Of a stretch of DNA of 64,000 nucleotides, positions 17,906 to 26,732 are shown piece by piece. The DNA is taken from contig DATGXG010000025.1 in NCBI GenBank assembly GCA_035299085.1, positions 20,633-84,632 on the forward strand, in the 5' to 3' direction. How positions within the stretch are numbered: the stretch's first letter is position 1; each line of letters starts with the position of its first letter. Both the position numbers and the translations under genes were made by a program. This DNA is from Bacteroidales bacterium. Its GTDB lineage: Bacteria; Bacteroidota; Bacteroidia; Bacteroidales; UBA10428. A model generated the notes under the pieces. That model had not been told where the DNA came from, did not search any database, and was given only the letters and a program-made list of their open reading frames with translations.

Positions 17906-19198
17906 ATGAAAACCAAAATTTTATTGGCCTTTTCATTAATCCTTCTTTTATGTAATACTTGTAGTAAAGATGATAAACCTTCCCTGGAAGAACTTATAGC
18001 CATTGAAGCTCTGGATGAGGACCAGGCTGCATTCTGGGACAATCAGCCAAGTGTCAATCTTACCACTTCAGAGGTTATTCTGCCAAACGGATTAAGCCTG
18101 GACGATTACCTGCTACAAATGGCCCCGGATTTTTATTATGACTGGAATAAGAAAAGCACGGAAGCTACCAACGAACTCGGTCCACAGGACAGCAAAAACC
18201 TGCTCATAGCCAAATTAAGCCAGATTGCCATTTATCTTACCACCCGCAGTAATTTTGTTTATACCGGCAGTAATGAGTCTCAGCCTGATCAGAACGGACT
18301 TGCCTATTCTTTTGGATCGAGAGATCACACCGTCCGGAAAAAACCACCTTTTGGTGATTGTACATATGAAATATATGGCCTCGATTGTTCAGGTATGATT
18401 TACCAGCTGTTCCTGCAGTCAGGTGTAACCAGTGGCCTCTATTCGTCAGCTGAAATACAAAGACAGCCAGCCACATTGCAAAAGGCAATCAAAACAGCCT
18501 TTCCTGAATTAAAAAAGATTAAAGTAGAAGATCTTGGGAAAATTGAAACATCAAAAGTTGAAAGTGGTGATATCATTTACTGGCTCGATAGCAAGGGGGT
18601 GGCTTTTCATATAGGCATGATCCTCAAAAACAGTACGGGAAATTTATTGGTGGCGCAGTCTAACGGCCGTGCCTCTGTGGATTGTGAAGATAATTACGGC
18701 CCTAACAGGGGACCAAGGTTTGTAAATGTAAATTCAGCTGTTTTACCTCCGAAAACCGGCTTTGGCAGTGATTACAGAATTGTAAGGATTAATGCAGAGA
18801 TCTCAGGCAAATGGGATCTGGTTATACGCTGTCAGAATGCCTCCTATGATTTCCTGACTGTAAATCTTGAATTTCCCACAAAAAACTCAAACAACTTTCA
18901 ATTGAGCAAAACAGCAGTGTATCCGGGTGATGGTGTATCCTATGATCTGGACTTTTCTTTTACTTATGATAATGTTACCAATATATTAACCTGTATGTTC
19001 TCAACGAATGCTTCCGTTTATCCTGATTTTTACAGGTTTGACAGTTTTTCGGTTAAACTTGAAAGAGATGATACCGGGTATTTTGCTGCGACACTGGGTG
19101 ATCATTATAATAGTGGTTGTGCTTATGATGTAAGACTCATCAATAAGGAAGTAAGTTCCGTAAAAAGTGCTTTGCTTTCCGGGATGCGTTTAAATTAA
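17906..19198 (+). CDS. NlpC/P60-like cysteine peptidase lipoprotein
   Basis: The 430-residue product starts MKTKILLAFSLILLLCNTC; Cys16 or Cys19 could be lipidated. Residues about 95-260 look like an NlpC/P60 domain: the nucleophile lies in YGLDCSGMIYQLF (Cys161), and GDIIYWLDSKGVAFHIGMIL supplies the histidine (His235). Family members hydrolyse peptidoglycan stem peptides or related amide bonds outside the cytoplasm. The last 140 residues (KWDLVIRCQNASYDFLTVNL onward) are beta-rich and unassigned, possibly a ligand-binding sandwich. The 60-residue segment before the catalytic cysteine is larger than usual. The gene stands alone with its stop codon at the edge of a 66-bp repeat. Confidence 0.75.
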   Translation: MKTKILLAFSLILLLCNTCSKDDKPSLEELIAIEALDEDQAAFWDNQPSVNLTTSEVILPNGLSLDDYLLQMAPDFYYDWNKKSTEATNELGPQDSKNLLIAKLSQIAIYLTTRSNFVYTGSNESQPDQNGLAYSFGSRDHTVRKKPPFGDCTYEIYGLDCSGMIYQLFLQSGVTSGLYSSAEIQRQPATLQKAIKTAFPELKKIKVEDLGKIETSKVESGDIIYWLDSKGVAFHIGMILKNSTGNLLVAQSNGRASVDCEDNYGPNRGPRFVNVNSAVLPPKTGFGSDYRIVRINAEISGKWDLVIRCQNASYDFLTVNLEFPTKNSNNFQLSKTAVYPGDGVSYDLDFSFTYDNVTNILTCMFSTNASVYPDFYRFDSFSVKLERDDTGYFAATLGDHYNSGCAYDVRLINKEVSSVKSALLSGMRLN

Positions 19199-19264
19199 AA
19201 TGACGGCAATGAACATGGCACAGCGTATCGCCTTTCTCCTGCAAGGAGAGGGCAGGGGGTGAGG
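19199..19264. repeat. 66-bp direct repeat, copy 1
   Basis: This segment, beginning AATGACGGCAATGAACATGG, matches 20403-20468 with about four mismatches in 66 bp. The two copies lie on either side of the esterase gene. Confidence 0.8.
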
Positions 19265-19299
19265 TGTTAAGGGGGCGGTTTGATTAAGGCCTGCCTTTG

Positions 19300-19384
19300 G
19301 TCTGGGTGTGCCTGTGCTTGCAGATTGCTTCGTCGCTTTTCTTTTTGGTATAATCAATGATTGATCTGGCTCCTCGCAATGACG
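19300..19384. repeat. half copy of the ATTGCTTCGTCGC/CTCGCAATGACGG element
   Basis: GTGTGCCTGTGC...GCAGATTGCTTCGTCGC is followed about 45 bp later by GGCTCCTCGCAATGACGG. It matches the right half of the complete elements at 28684-28861 and 60435-60633. It overlaps the last codons of the esterase gene. Confidence 0.75.
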
Positions 19385-20100
19385 GCCGCCTCAAACAGCG
19401 CCGGAATATCACTTGTGTTGTGATCGGCACCTTCAAATACATTAAAATGCCAGTTCAGATTCGTAAATGAAATACCAGTTAAATTGCCATTTAAAATATC
19501 TGCCCACTTAATCACCTGTTTCATGTCGTTTGATCCGTAACTCAGGTAAAAATCAACCTGACTTTTCATTTCACTGTCCATCTTTACATAATTCTCCTTC
19601 TGTATTAAGTCCATTATAGGAGTTGGACTTGAAGCAATGTAACAGTTAAAATATTCCGGTTTGTTCAGCATGGCGTATATCGCAAAACTTCCGCCAAACG
19701 AATGACCAAATAAAATCCGCTTTTTGCAGGTATAATCTTTTTCGATTGCCGGAATCAATTCTGATGCCAGGAATTCAAGAAAATTATTCGCTCCTTTTAC
19801 ATACAGCAAATCCCGCCTTCTGTCGGTGTTTACTATTCCAACTGCAATCAGGTTTGTCAGGCAATTACCGTTCTTTTCCATCCATTTCTGAACCCGATAG
19901 GCTGAGAATTCTCCATCTGTCATGTAAAGAACTTTCACCGGATCATGACCTGACATATTGGTAGGTTTGATCACTATTATGTTTCGTGTTTCTTTCAGTA
20001 TTTCAGAATTGAATTGAAGGGTATCCGTTATGAAAGCCTGAGTCTGTGGGAAAAGCAATACAGGGCACAGGCTGAAAATCAGAAGGAGATATGATCTCAT
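19354..20100 (-). CDS. putative esterase, alpha/beta hydrolase (PF00756-like)
   Basis: The 248-residue product has an N-terminal signal peptide (MRSYLLLIFSLCPVLLFPQTQ) and an esterase-D-type alpha/beta hydrolase body. The nucleophile elbow GHSFG places Ser134; His227 in EGADHNTS is the likely catalytic histidine. VLYMTDGE and the GIVNTDRRRDLL segment are typical of the siderophore esterase/YbbA-like branch. It should act outside the cytoplasm on an ester, perhaps a ferric siderophore, but the substrate is inferred from the family only. The final codons (AVIARSQINH and stop) are encoded by an inserted interspersed repeat, so the original C-terminus has been replaced. Confidence 0.78.
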   Translation of the reverse strand: MRSYLLLIFSLCPVLLFPQTQAFITDTLQFNSEILKETRNIIVIKPTNMSGHDPVKVLYMTDGEFSAYRVQKWMEKNGNCLTNLIAVGIVNTDRRRDLLYVKGANNFLEFLASELIPAIEKDYTCKKRILFGHSFGGSFAIYAMLNKPEYFNCYIASSPTPIMDLIQKENYVKMDSEMKSQVDFYLSYGSNDMKQVIKWADILNGNLTGISFTNLNWHFNVFEGADHNTSDIPALFEAAVIARSQINH

Positions 20101-20545
20101 TGTTAAAGTTTTTGTCGGGTAGAGCTAAATTATATAATTTAAATTAGTCTGACTAGAGATGCTCTAATCGAAAACGAATTGTCTGGCCTCCGGCAATTAC
20201 ACAAAAAAACTATTTAACCGCAAAGGAATAGGTTACCTTAATAGAATTTTCCTATTTGTGCTTCTAAATTAATTTAGTATAAGAAACCTGCGGTTATATC
20301 TATTTATAATTTTTGAGTGCTTTTGGCCAGGGTGTGCCTGTGCAGGCAGATTGCTTCGTCGCGTTACATTCTGCAATAATCAGAGTATTTCATGCTCCTC
20401 GCAATGACGGCAATGAACATGGCACAGCGTATCGCCCATCTCCTGCAAGGAGAGGGGAGGAGGTGAGGGGTAAAATAATTGAAGCATGATGACATATAAA
20501 GTAAGTAATTTGAATTATATTTCGATATACTCCAATACCACTATC
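20101..20545. repeat. intergenic region with repeat fragments
   Basis: After 100 bp without recognisable signals, the region has an AACCGCAAAGGAATA run (about 20216-20232) also seen near 16135, a half copy of the ATTGCTTCGTCGC...CTCGCAATGACGG element (20322-20409), and the second 66-bp direct repeat (20403-20468). An in-frame ATG at 20486 precedes the DUF2961 gene but is not needed for its signal peptide. Confidence 0.65.
20403..20468. repeat. 66-bp direct repeat, copy 2
   Basis: Near-identical to 19199-19264, with differences at the CTTT/CCAT and GGCAGGGGG/GGGAGGAGG positions. Confidence 0.8.
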
Positions 20546-22171
20546 ATGAAAAACATTGCTGTTGTTTTTATCCTTACATTGATTCTTTCAGCCTGCAAAA
20601 CAAATAGCGTTTCAAACCAAACGGATGTCCGTGATCTTTCCTGGTTCCTTGAAAGGCTGATCAACACTGATCATATGCCGGAACTTGAGGATTCCCACAC
20701 TGCCATGGCTTCCACCTGGGATACGACCGGTTCAAATAACGACGGATACTATTACAAAGGGTTAAAAGATACGGTTTATGTGATTCTTGATAAAGACGGC
20801 CCGGGATGCATTCACCGTATTTTTACAGGCCGTTCATACCTTGAAATCCAGGGAACCCGGTTACAGCTGTTTGTGGATGGATCATCCGAACCGGTCTTCG
20901 ATGTGCCTGTGAGCGACCTGTTCGACCCGGCAAGAAGTCCATTCCCTTACCCTCTGGCCTCCAACAAAACGTATCCCGGTATTTTATTCCCCTTTCCCTA
21001 TGAGAAACACATCAAAGTTCAGCTTTATAATCCGCTCGCTGAAAACTGGGGCAATTACTGGCAGGTTACCTATACCACCTATGCAGAAAACACTCCGGTA
21101 AAAAGCATCCACTATCCTTTTACAGACGCGGAAAACAGGCTGATTAAAAAAGTATGCGATGCATGGCTTTATGCCGAACGCAATGCGCCGACACCTCCTG
21201 CAAACTGGACCATTGACCGGAAGCTGACTATTAAGGCCGGTTCTGAAGACAGCATCAACCTCGAAGGATGCGGAATCGTGAAGCAGTTCGTCATCAATGG
21301 CAGTCCCAATATCCCCGAATCATGGCGAAACACCCGGTTTATTGTGTATTGGGATGGAACCGGCCATAAAAGCATTGATGTCCCCCTCGGCTATTTCTTC
21401 GGAAATGCTGATTATGCCTCCCTGTTTCAGTATCATTCACTTGTAACCGGAATAACACCCGACGGAGCCTATTCCCTGTTTCCCATGCCTTTTGCAAACG
21501 GCGGCAAGATGGTATTCCGCAATGAAAACAAAACCGATGTCGAACTCACTATAAAGCTGGATATCGAAAAGAAAGATTCGCTTGCTTCCAATTTCGGCCG
21601 GTTTCATGCCACGTTCAGTGAAGTAAAGCCATACGGTAACGGCTATGACAGTCTGCCCCGGTTTGGCAAAAGTGTCAAACCTTTTTTCATTACACTGGAT
21701 AAAAATTCGGGTCCCGGAAAATATGTCGGCACCCAGCTGCATGTGGCATGGCCTGTAAAGATTCAATGGTGGGGTGAGGGCGACTGGCTGATATGGACGG
21801 ATGAAGAAGGATTTCCGCCTTCATACCACGGAACCGGAACGGAGGAGTATTTCAATTCGGGCTGGTGTTTCTTCGACAGGAAGGCTATTTCAGGATTTGT
21901 TAAAATGCAGCCCGGCAACGTGGACGTATATTCTTACCATTTCAACGATGCCTTCCAGTTTCAGCATCACATCCGCACATCGGTTGAAATATGGTGGTGG
22001 CAGCCGGAAATTATCAAAAGCATCTGGGGTGCCACGGCGTTCTGGTATGCCAATCCACCACAGGATGCAGGATCCATGCAGGGACTTGTTGGTCCGAGGC
22101 TTATCCATAAAGGAAATGTGAAGGGGGAAACGGGTGTGTGGGAAGACGAAGGAGTAAGGAGTAAGGAGTAA
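20546..22171 (+). CDS. DUF2961/GH172-family lipoprotein
   Basis: The ATG at 20546 gives MKNIAVVFILTLILSAC, a clear lipoprotein signal (Cys17), so it is preferred over the in-frame ATG at 20486. The 541-residue protein has the DUF2961 landmarks: KDGPGCIHRIFTG near residue 90, and WLIWTDEEGFPPSYHGTGTE followed by EYFNSGW near residue 430. DUF2961 is the GH172 family, whose characterised members act on fructofuranosides or arabinofuranosides and form trimers with acidic catalytic residues. A role in surface or periplasmic sugar breakdown is therefore likely. The C-terminal EGVRSKE and the stop codon lie in a GGAGTAA tandem repeat, suggesting the end of the gene was altered. Substrate is unknown. 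Confidence 0.82.
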   Translation: MKNIAVVFILTLILSACKTNSVSNQTDVRDLSWFLERLINTDHMPELEDSHTAMASTWDTTGSNNDGYYYKGLKDTVYVILDKDGPGCIHRIFTGRSYLEIQGTRLQLFVDGSSEPVFDVPVSDLFDPARSPFPYPLASNKTYPGILFPFPYEKHIKVQLYNPLAENWGNYWQVTYTTYAENTPVKSIHYPFTDAENRLIKKVCDAWLYAERNAPTPPANWTIDRKLTIKAGSEDSINLEGCGIVKQFVINGSPNIPESWRNTRFIVYWDGTGHKSIDVPLGYFFGNADYASLFQYHSLVTGITPDGAYSLFPMPFANGGKMVFRNENKTDVELTIKLDIEKKDSLASNFGRFHATFSEVKPYGNGYDSLPRFGKSVKPFFITLDKNSGPGKYVGTQLHVAWPVKIQWWGEGDWLIWTDEEGFPPSYHGTGTEEYFNSGWCFFDRKAISGFVKMQPGNVDVYSYHFNDAFQFQHHIRTSVEIWWWQPEIIKSIWGATAFWYANPPQDAGSMQGLVGPRLIHKGNVKGETGVWEDEGVRSKE

Positions 22172-22195
22172 GGAATAGGATAGGGATTAAAAACC

Positions 22196-22225
22196 GAGCC
22201 CCCGGGGTTCGGATCCCGGGGGCTC
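22196..22225 (-). terminator. 11-bp GC-rich hairpin with T-run on the minus strand
   Basis: GAGCCCCCGGG and CCCGGGGGCTC pair perfectly around an 8-base loop. Read on the minus strand the stem is followed by GGTTTTTAA, a good intrinsic terminator; on the plus strand no T-run follows. No minus-strand gene ends here, so it may serve weakly for the plus-strand DUF2961 transcript or be a stray element. Confidence 0.45.
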
Positions 22226-22312
22226 ACCATATAACGGAACAATGGGTGTTGGAGCATCAAACAGGATGCAACGGGTTGTTTTTATCGCTTTTGCAGATTT
22301 GCATCCCGGGGG

Positions 22313-22330
22313 TTAAGTTGGATAACTTAA
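22313..22330. promoter_or_regulatory. TTAAGTT-GGAT-AACTTAA palindrome
   Basis: A perfect 7-bp inverted repeat with a 4-bp centre lies 115 bp upstream of the YhcH-family start and 12 bp before copy B of the bipartite motif. It could be an operator; no regulator gene is adjacent. Confidence 0.3.
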
Positions 22331-22342
22331 CGTTCCATATGC

Positions 22343-22374
22343 TTAATACCTTGAAAAGCCAAAAAGTAACCCTC
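22343..22374 (+). promoter_or_regulatory. bipartite motif TTAATACC-N10-AAAAAGTAACCCTC, copy B
   Basis: TTAATACC (22343-22350), 10 bp, AAAAAGTAACCCTC (22361-22374), 71 bp before the ATG at 22446. The following GAAAATATTTTT and, 21 bp after the motif, TTATTTTG resemble copy A and a weak TAnnTTTG -7 box. Confidence 0.6.
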
Positions 22375-22445
22375 GGGTAGAAAATATTTTTCAAATTATT
22401 TTGAAATATTAGCAGTTAAATTGGAACTCAATAAAATACAGAGAA

Positions 22446-22991
22446 ATGTCAGATGAAAAAATTACACCGGCTATCGCCACAAAATGGTTGAATAAAAAGG
22501 AATGGGCAGGAGGACTTGAAATATCGGTTCATAAATCGGTGGATGCCCTTGAGTTTTATCATCAGTATGCCAGGAACAGGAAAGCGTGGGATAAGGCTTT
22601 TGCATGGCTGAAAGACACTGATCTGGAAACCATTGCTCCCGGAAAGTACAAAATAGATGGAGATAACGTTTATGCTTCAGTGGCTGAAGCGCCAACGAAA
22701 AATCCTGATGATGCCAAATGGGAAGCGCATAAAAAATATGCCGATATCCAGTATGTAATCTCCGGAGTGGAAGAAATGGGCATTGCACCTATTTCAAGAG
22801 CTGTAGCCATCGAACCGTTTAATGAATCAACCGACCTGGGATTCTATGAAATTCCGGAAGCCGACTGCAGGTATTACACGGCTGATTCGGAAGCCTTTTT
22901 TATTTTCTTTCCGCAGGATGCGCACAGGCCATGTATCCGTGTTAGCGGTTATGATGTGAATAAGAAGGTTGTAATTAAAGTATTGGTTTGA
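22446..22991 (+). CDS. YhcH/YjgK/YiaL family protein (DUF386)
   Basis: The 181-residue product has the DUF386 cupin-like core: EAHKKYADIQYVISGVEEM at about 98-116 contributes the conserved H and E, and FFPQDAHRPCI near the C-terminus gives the second histidine block. Members bind a metal and are thought to act as sugar-acid or sialic-acid related isomerases/anomerases; EbgC-like proteins in the family assist beta-galactosidase. The N-terminal 20 residues before WAGGLEI are longer than in many members. No sugar operon surrounds it apart from the DUF2961 gene upstream, which is separated by a hairpin. Confidence 0.85.
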   Translation: MSDEKITPAIATKWLNKKEWAGGLEISVHKSVDALEFYHQYARNRKAWDKAFAWLKDTDLETIAPGKYKIDGDNVYASVAEAPTKNPDDAKWEAHKKYADIQYVISGVEEMGIAPISRAVAIEPFNESTDLGFYEIPEADCRYYTADSEAFFIFFPQDAHRPCIRVSGYDVNKKVVIKVLV

Positions 22992-23234
22992 AAGCTTCGC
23001 TGTTTAAAGAAGAAGTTTGGTGTTTCCTGGCACTGGGCGTTTCGGAATTAGCGTTTAGACGAAGTCGGAGACTTCGCCTAGCATAGGGACTTCGCCTAGC
23101 ATAGGTTTGAAGAAGAGTTTGAAAGAAGTTTAAGAATAGTTTTATTCAAACGATTTCATTTCAAACGATTTCATTTCAAATGATTTCATTTCAAATGATT
23201 TCCATTCAAACGATCTTGTTCAAACAATTTCAAA
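22992..23234. repeat. spacer with GACGAAGTC hairpin and TTTCAAACGA array
   Basis: A GACGAAGTC-GGA-GACTTCG hairpin followed by CCTAGC (23058-23082) is partly duplicated at once (GGGACTTCGCCTAGC). From 23103 to 23234 the DNA is a low-complexity array, ending in about six units of ATTTCATTTCAAACG on the plus strand. Confidence 0.75.
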
Positions 23235-24722
23235 CTACTGCTTTTCAAGCATCGGATTCAGATACTGGATCTTCTGTTTAAGCTCGAAATCATAGAGGGT
23301 GAGTATGCGTAAGCGGTAGTAAGATTCCCAGTAATTCTGGATGGAATAAATGTAATCGCGCTTGGCCGATTCTCTTTCAGAAAGGGCAATGTTCAGGTCG
23401 GTTATACTGATCTCACCGCTTTGAAACCGTTTCAGCGCAATCAGGTACCCGTTTTCAGCCACTTTATCTGCTTCCTTTGCGGTGGCCAGCTGATCTTTCA
23501 GTAAACTGAACTGCTCAACCTGCACAATAATACTGCGTTCGAAATCTTCCCTGTCTCTTTCCACGTCGTAAATGACAAGCTCACGCTGTGATTCGGCAAG
23601 CTTAACGGTTGAGGCCGATCTTCCCCAGTCGAGTATCGGAATGCTCATGGATAGCTTGAGCGACCTTCCTCCTTCGGGATTTTCATATATTCCCTGGTAA
23701 TCATAGGCAACGTTGGAAACCCCTACACTTCCTGAAAGTGTTGCACTCAGTCCTGTGCTTCTTTTAGCTTTTACAAGCTGACTGTTGGCCTCAATAACCC
23801 GGCGCTGAAATAACGGCGTCTCCTTCCTGTTTTCCTTGGCTTCAAGCAGCGCTTTTTCAGGATCAATCTCGAACAACAACATATCCAGCGGAATTGTCAA
23901 CTCTATTTTCTGGTTCTGGTCGAGATTTACGTAGGATTTCAGTTCAAAATCCGCGTTGTTCAGTTCCATGGTGGAGTTGCTGAGTGCCTTGCGGGCGTTC
24001 AGCACCGAAAGTTGGATCCGAGCATAGTCGTTTTCGGAAATCTTACCCAGCTGTTGTTTTGTTTGGGCAATCTTTAAATTGTCTTCGCTGTTTTTAAGAT
24101 TGTTCGTGGCCAGGTTGAAATTGGTTTGTATGCGCAGGTATTTGAAAAACCGGCGGGTGGCTTCGAGGGATATTTCTTCAATCGACTGGTTAAATTGTTT
24201 CTGTGCTTCTTCATGAACCAGCGGTTCTGTTTTACGCTGCCATTTCATGTAATTGTAGGCGAAAATCGGCTGGTAAATGCCTATTTCATAAGGCGCTCCT
24301 GAAAATTTCACCTGGTGGTTGATAAAATCCTGGTTCCTGTACAAATCGGTACCGGCCCATATGTAAGTACCCGTCTGGGCTATGGCCTGGTTAAGCGACA
24401 ACTGCATGTTGGCATTGATCTGTGATTGAAAAACGAAATCAATGCTACCGTCATCGAGCGTTACCGCATCAGGCCTGTGGAAATAATTGGGAAGATTGCC
24501 GCTGAGAACAAGTTGAGGCCTGAAGCTTGTCTTGAAATTTTTCCAGCGCCAGTAATAATTTACGTTTGTATTCTGTACATTCTTAACTGAAGCCGACTGG
24601 TTGACGGCCAGGTCAACTACATTCCGAAGGCTCAGTGTAATCCTTAAGGAGTCACTTTTCTGGCCTGAAGCAACTGAAACGGTCAGGAGAAGGGTAGTGA
24701 AAACACTGCAAAACCTGTTCAT
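23235..24722 (-). CDS. TolC family outer membrane efflux protein
   Basis: The 495-residue protein has a signal peptide (to VASGQ, residue 21) and the duplicated helical hairpin pattern of outer membrane factors. It starts 3 bp after the stop of the adaptor gene, so the two are cotranscribed and probably work together as the outer membrane duct and periplasmic adaptor of an efflux or export complex. No RND or ABC permease is encoded in the same operon. C-terminal YYRLRILTLYDFELKQK matches the TolC-like protein at 806-2281. Substrate unknown. Confidence 0.88.
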   Translation of the reverse strand: MNRFCSVFTTLLLTVSVASGQKSDSLRITLSLRNVVDLAVNQSASVKNVQNTNVNYYWRWKNFKTSFRPQLVLSGNLPNYFHRPDAVTLDDGSIDFVFQSQINANMQLSLNQAIAQTGTYIWAGTDLYRNQDFINHQVKFSGAPYEIGIYQPIFAYNYMKWQRKTEPLVHEEAQKQFNQSIEEISLEATRRFFKYLRIQTNFNLATNNLKNSEDNLKIAQTKQQLGKISENDYARIQLSVLNARKALSNSTMELNNADFELKSYVNLDQNQKIELTIPLDMLLFEIDPEKALLEAKENRKETPLFQRRVIEANSQLVKAKRSTGLSATLSGSVGVSNVAYDYQGIYENPEGGRSLKLSMSIPILDWGRSASTVKLAESQRELVIYDVERDREDFERSIIVQVEQFSLLKDQLATAKEADKVAENGYLIALKRFQSGEISITDLNIALSERESAKRDYIYSIQNYWESYYRLRILTLYDFELKQKIQYLNPMLEKQ

Positions 24723-24725
24723 CTT

Positions 24726-25943
24726 TTACAGCTCGTTAAAATCAATTTCTTTTCTGTGCCTGAAGGGTGCTACATCAGATATGATGACGCGATCTCCGGG
24801 TTTAAGGCCTGAAAGGACCTCAATGTAATCGCTTCCTGTCAGACCCGTTTCAACGCGGGTTTTAATGGCCTTATTGCCCCTTACCACATAAACGTCCTGT
24901 TGCTTGTTTTTATTGAATGCCGGTCCTTTCTCAATCCGCAGCACGCTGTCTTTCTGATGGGTTACAATCATCAGGTCAACTTCCATGTTGGGTATCAGTT
25001 TTTTGAAATTGCTGTAATCGAGAAATACATCGAAATTTATTTTCTTATCGGTCAATACAGGTGATACGCTGCCAATTTTACCCTTCAGCCGGGCATTTTC
25101 AACAATGGCGAAAACTTCGCCCCCTGTTTTCAAGTCATCAACAAATTTATTATCAACGGAGCACCTGATTTTATAATTCGAAAGGTCGGACATTCTTACA
25201 AGCAACTTATCCTTCTCCACCTTTTCGCCTTCATTACCACTTATGCTTAACAGGATGCCGGTTGAAGAAGCTTTAATATTCATCTGTTGAAGCAGGTCAA
25301 GCTTTGTCTGCAAATCCTTACGCCGCATTTCGATCTGCAGCAGAAGCCCGTTTTCATCCGCTTCAAGCTGTTTCAAACGAATCGAATTCTTTTCCTGTGT
25401 TGTTTTCAGGTCTTTTTCTGCCAGCACCAGTTCCTGTTTGGTTTGCTCGAATAAGGCAGGCGAAATTCCTCCCACTTTCAACAGTTGCTCCTGGTCGGCT
25501 ATCTCTGTTTTGAGCGAAGTGATCTTCAGGTTTTTCACTTCCACATTGTAATCCAGATCTACCCTTACGCTTCGGGCATTCAGCCTGTTCTTCTGCAGGT
25601 CGTTTTCCATAATCCCCAGCTGATCTTTCAGCGATTCGATCTCCTGCTGAATGTTTTTGGTATCCAGTGCCATGATCATATCTCCCTTTGAAACATGGCT
25701 GCCCGGAGCAAGGTAAATCTTCGAAATGATGCTTGCCGAAGGACTCAGCAACAATACCTCATTTTTCGGATTAACGATTCCTGAAGCAGGTACGGAAGTG
25801 AAGACAGGACCATAATCTACAATTGATGTTTTATATTGACCCGGAGAAATCGACGAAGGGATCAGAAACCGGTAAACGAGATAAAAAGCGAGAAAGATAA
25901 AAACAAGAAGAAGGACAATCAATGCTGATCTTTTTTTGCTCAT
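24726..25943 (-). CDS. periplasmic adaptor subunit, HlyD/RND type
   Basis: This 405-residue protein has one N-terminal membrane anchor (about 7-27, ALIVLLLVFIFLAFYLVYRFL), a lipoyl-like half (VSKGDMIMALDTKNI about 84-98), a long coiled-coil hairpin (about 97-225), the second lipoyl half (GILLSISGNEGEKVEKDKLLV), a beta-barrel domain, and a membrane-proximal end GLKPGDRVIISD. That is the standard membrane fusion protein order. It is the first gene of a two-gene operon with TolC. The transporter it serves is not next to it; MacA-like or RND-like use is equally possible. Confidence 0.87.
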   Translation of the reverse strand: MSKKRSALIVLLLVFIFLAFYLVYRFLIPSSISPGQYKTSIVDYGPVFTSVPASGIVNPKNEVLLLSPSASIISKIYLAPGSHVSKGDMIMALDTKNIQQEIESLKDQLGIMENDLQKNRLNARSVRVDLDYNVEVKNLKITSLKTEIADQEQLLKVGGISPALFEQTKQELVLAEKDLKTTQEKNSIRLKQLEADENGLLLQIEMRRKDLQTKLDLLQQMNIKASSTGILLSISGNEGEKVEKDKLLVRMSDLSNYKIRCSVDNKFVDDLKTGGEVFAIVENARLKGKIGSVSPVLTDKKINFDVFLDYSNFKKLIPNMEVDLMIVTHQKDSVLRIEKGPAFNKNKQQDVYVVRGNKAIKTRVETGLTGSDYIEVLSGLKPGDRVIISDVAPFRHRKEIDFNEL

Positions 25944-26051
25944 GGTGATAAATTAAATACAGGCGGTTGTCAAACCGGATTAGATGGGCTCACAAAAATA
26001 ACATTTCAGTCGATTTTTTCAAATAAAATGCCGGTGTTCTGAATCAGCCAT

Positions 26052-26699
26052 CTATACCAAATCGCCTACTATTTTCTTTCCATGGAATTCCCGGGCGGGA
26101 ATAATCCTGCTTAGTTCATTGATATTCTCAAAAGTAACTTTTCCGGCTACCACTACAGCAACCTTTTCACGGGCTATCTCCACGAGCTTTTTTAATGTGC
26201 CGGCTCCTTCGGCCGCCGTTTCAGCGCCTCCTGAGGTGAGCACTCTGGTGATCAGTCCTGAACAACATAATTTGGTAAATTCACTTTCAATATCAGCGGT
26301 TACATCAATGGCTTTATGAAAAGTTACCTGCATATCGCCGGCCTTTTTAAGTAATTCCGACAGGGTATTCAGATCCACTTCATTCTTTGAATTGAGAATT
26401 CCTATGGCTATGCCGTCGACACCGGCGTCACGGAAGGCTTCAATATCATAGGACATGTTTTCAATTTCCCTGGGACTATATACAAAATCGCCGCCCCTGG
26501 GTCTGATCATGGCTACAATGGGAATGCGCATGTATTTTTTACACATTTTTATTGTTCCTATCGACGGAGTTGTTCCGCCAACCGCAAGGTTTTCACATAA
26601 TTCGATCCGTCCGGCCCCTGCTTTTTCTGCCCCGTATGCCTGGATGAATCCTTCAACACATGCTTCCTTTATTATCGAAATGGAATGGGATGTATTCAT
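26052..26699 (-). CDS. cutC: CutC family TIM-barrel protein
   Basis: The 215-residue product follows the CutC family closely: EACVEGFIQAYGAEKAGAGR and IELCENLAVGGTTPS near the N-terminus, IRPRGGDFVYS at about 66-76, TFHKAID, VLTSGGAETAAEG, and the closing AREFHGKKIV. CutC was linked to copper homeostasis, although its biochemical role remains uncertain and a direct copper role is disputed. The protein is slightly shorter than the roughly 240-residue average but keeps all core blocks. It lies on the same strand as folC and nitroreductase and may share their transcript (33-bp gap). Confidence 0.88.
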   Translation of the reverse strand: MNTSHSISIIKEACVEGFIQAYGAEKAGAGRIELCENLAVGGTTPSIGTIKMCKKYMRIPIVAMIRPRGGDFVYSPREIENMSYDIEAFRDAGVDGIAIGILNSKNEVDLNTLSELLKKAGDMQVTFHKAIDVTADIESEFTKLCCSGLITRVLTSGGAETAAEGAGTLKKLVEIAREKVAVVVAGKVTFENINELSRIIPAREFHGKKIVGDLV

Positions 26700-26732
26700 A
26701 GTACAGTTTCACAACAATTAAGCACTCCGAAA

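Noticed and set aside
22190..22228. GGTTCGGATCC hairpin ending in CTCACCA, resembling the 3' end of a tRNA
   Set aside because: The stem does not give a proper T-arm and acceptor spacing, and no D-arm, anticodon arm or matching 5' acceptor strand lies upstream.
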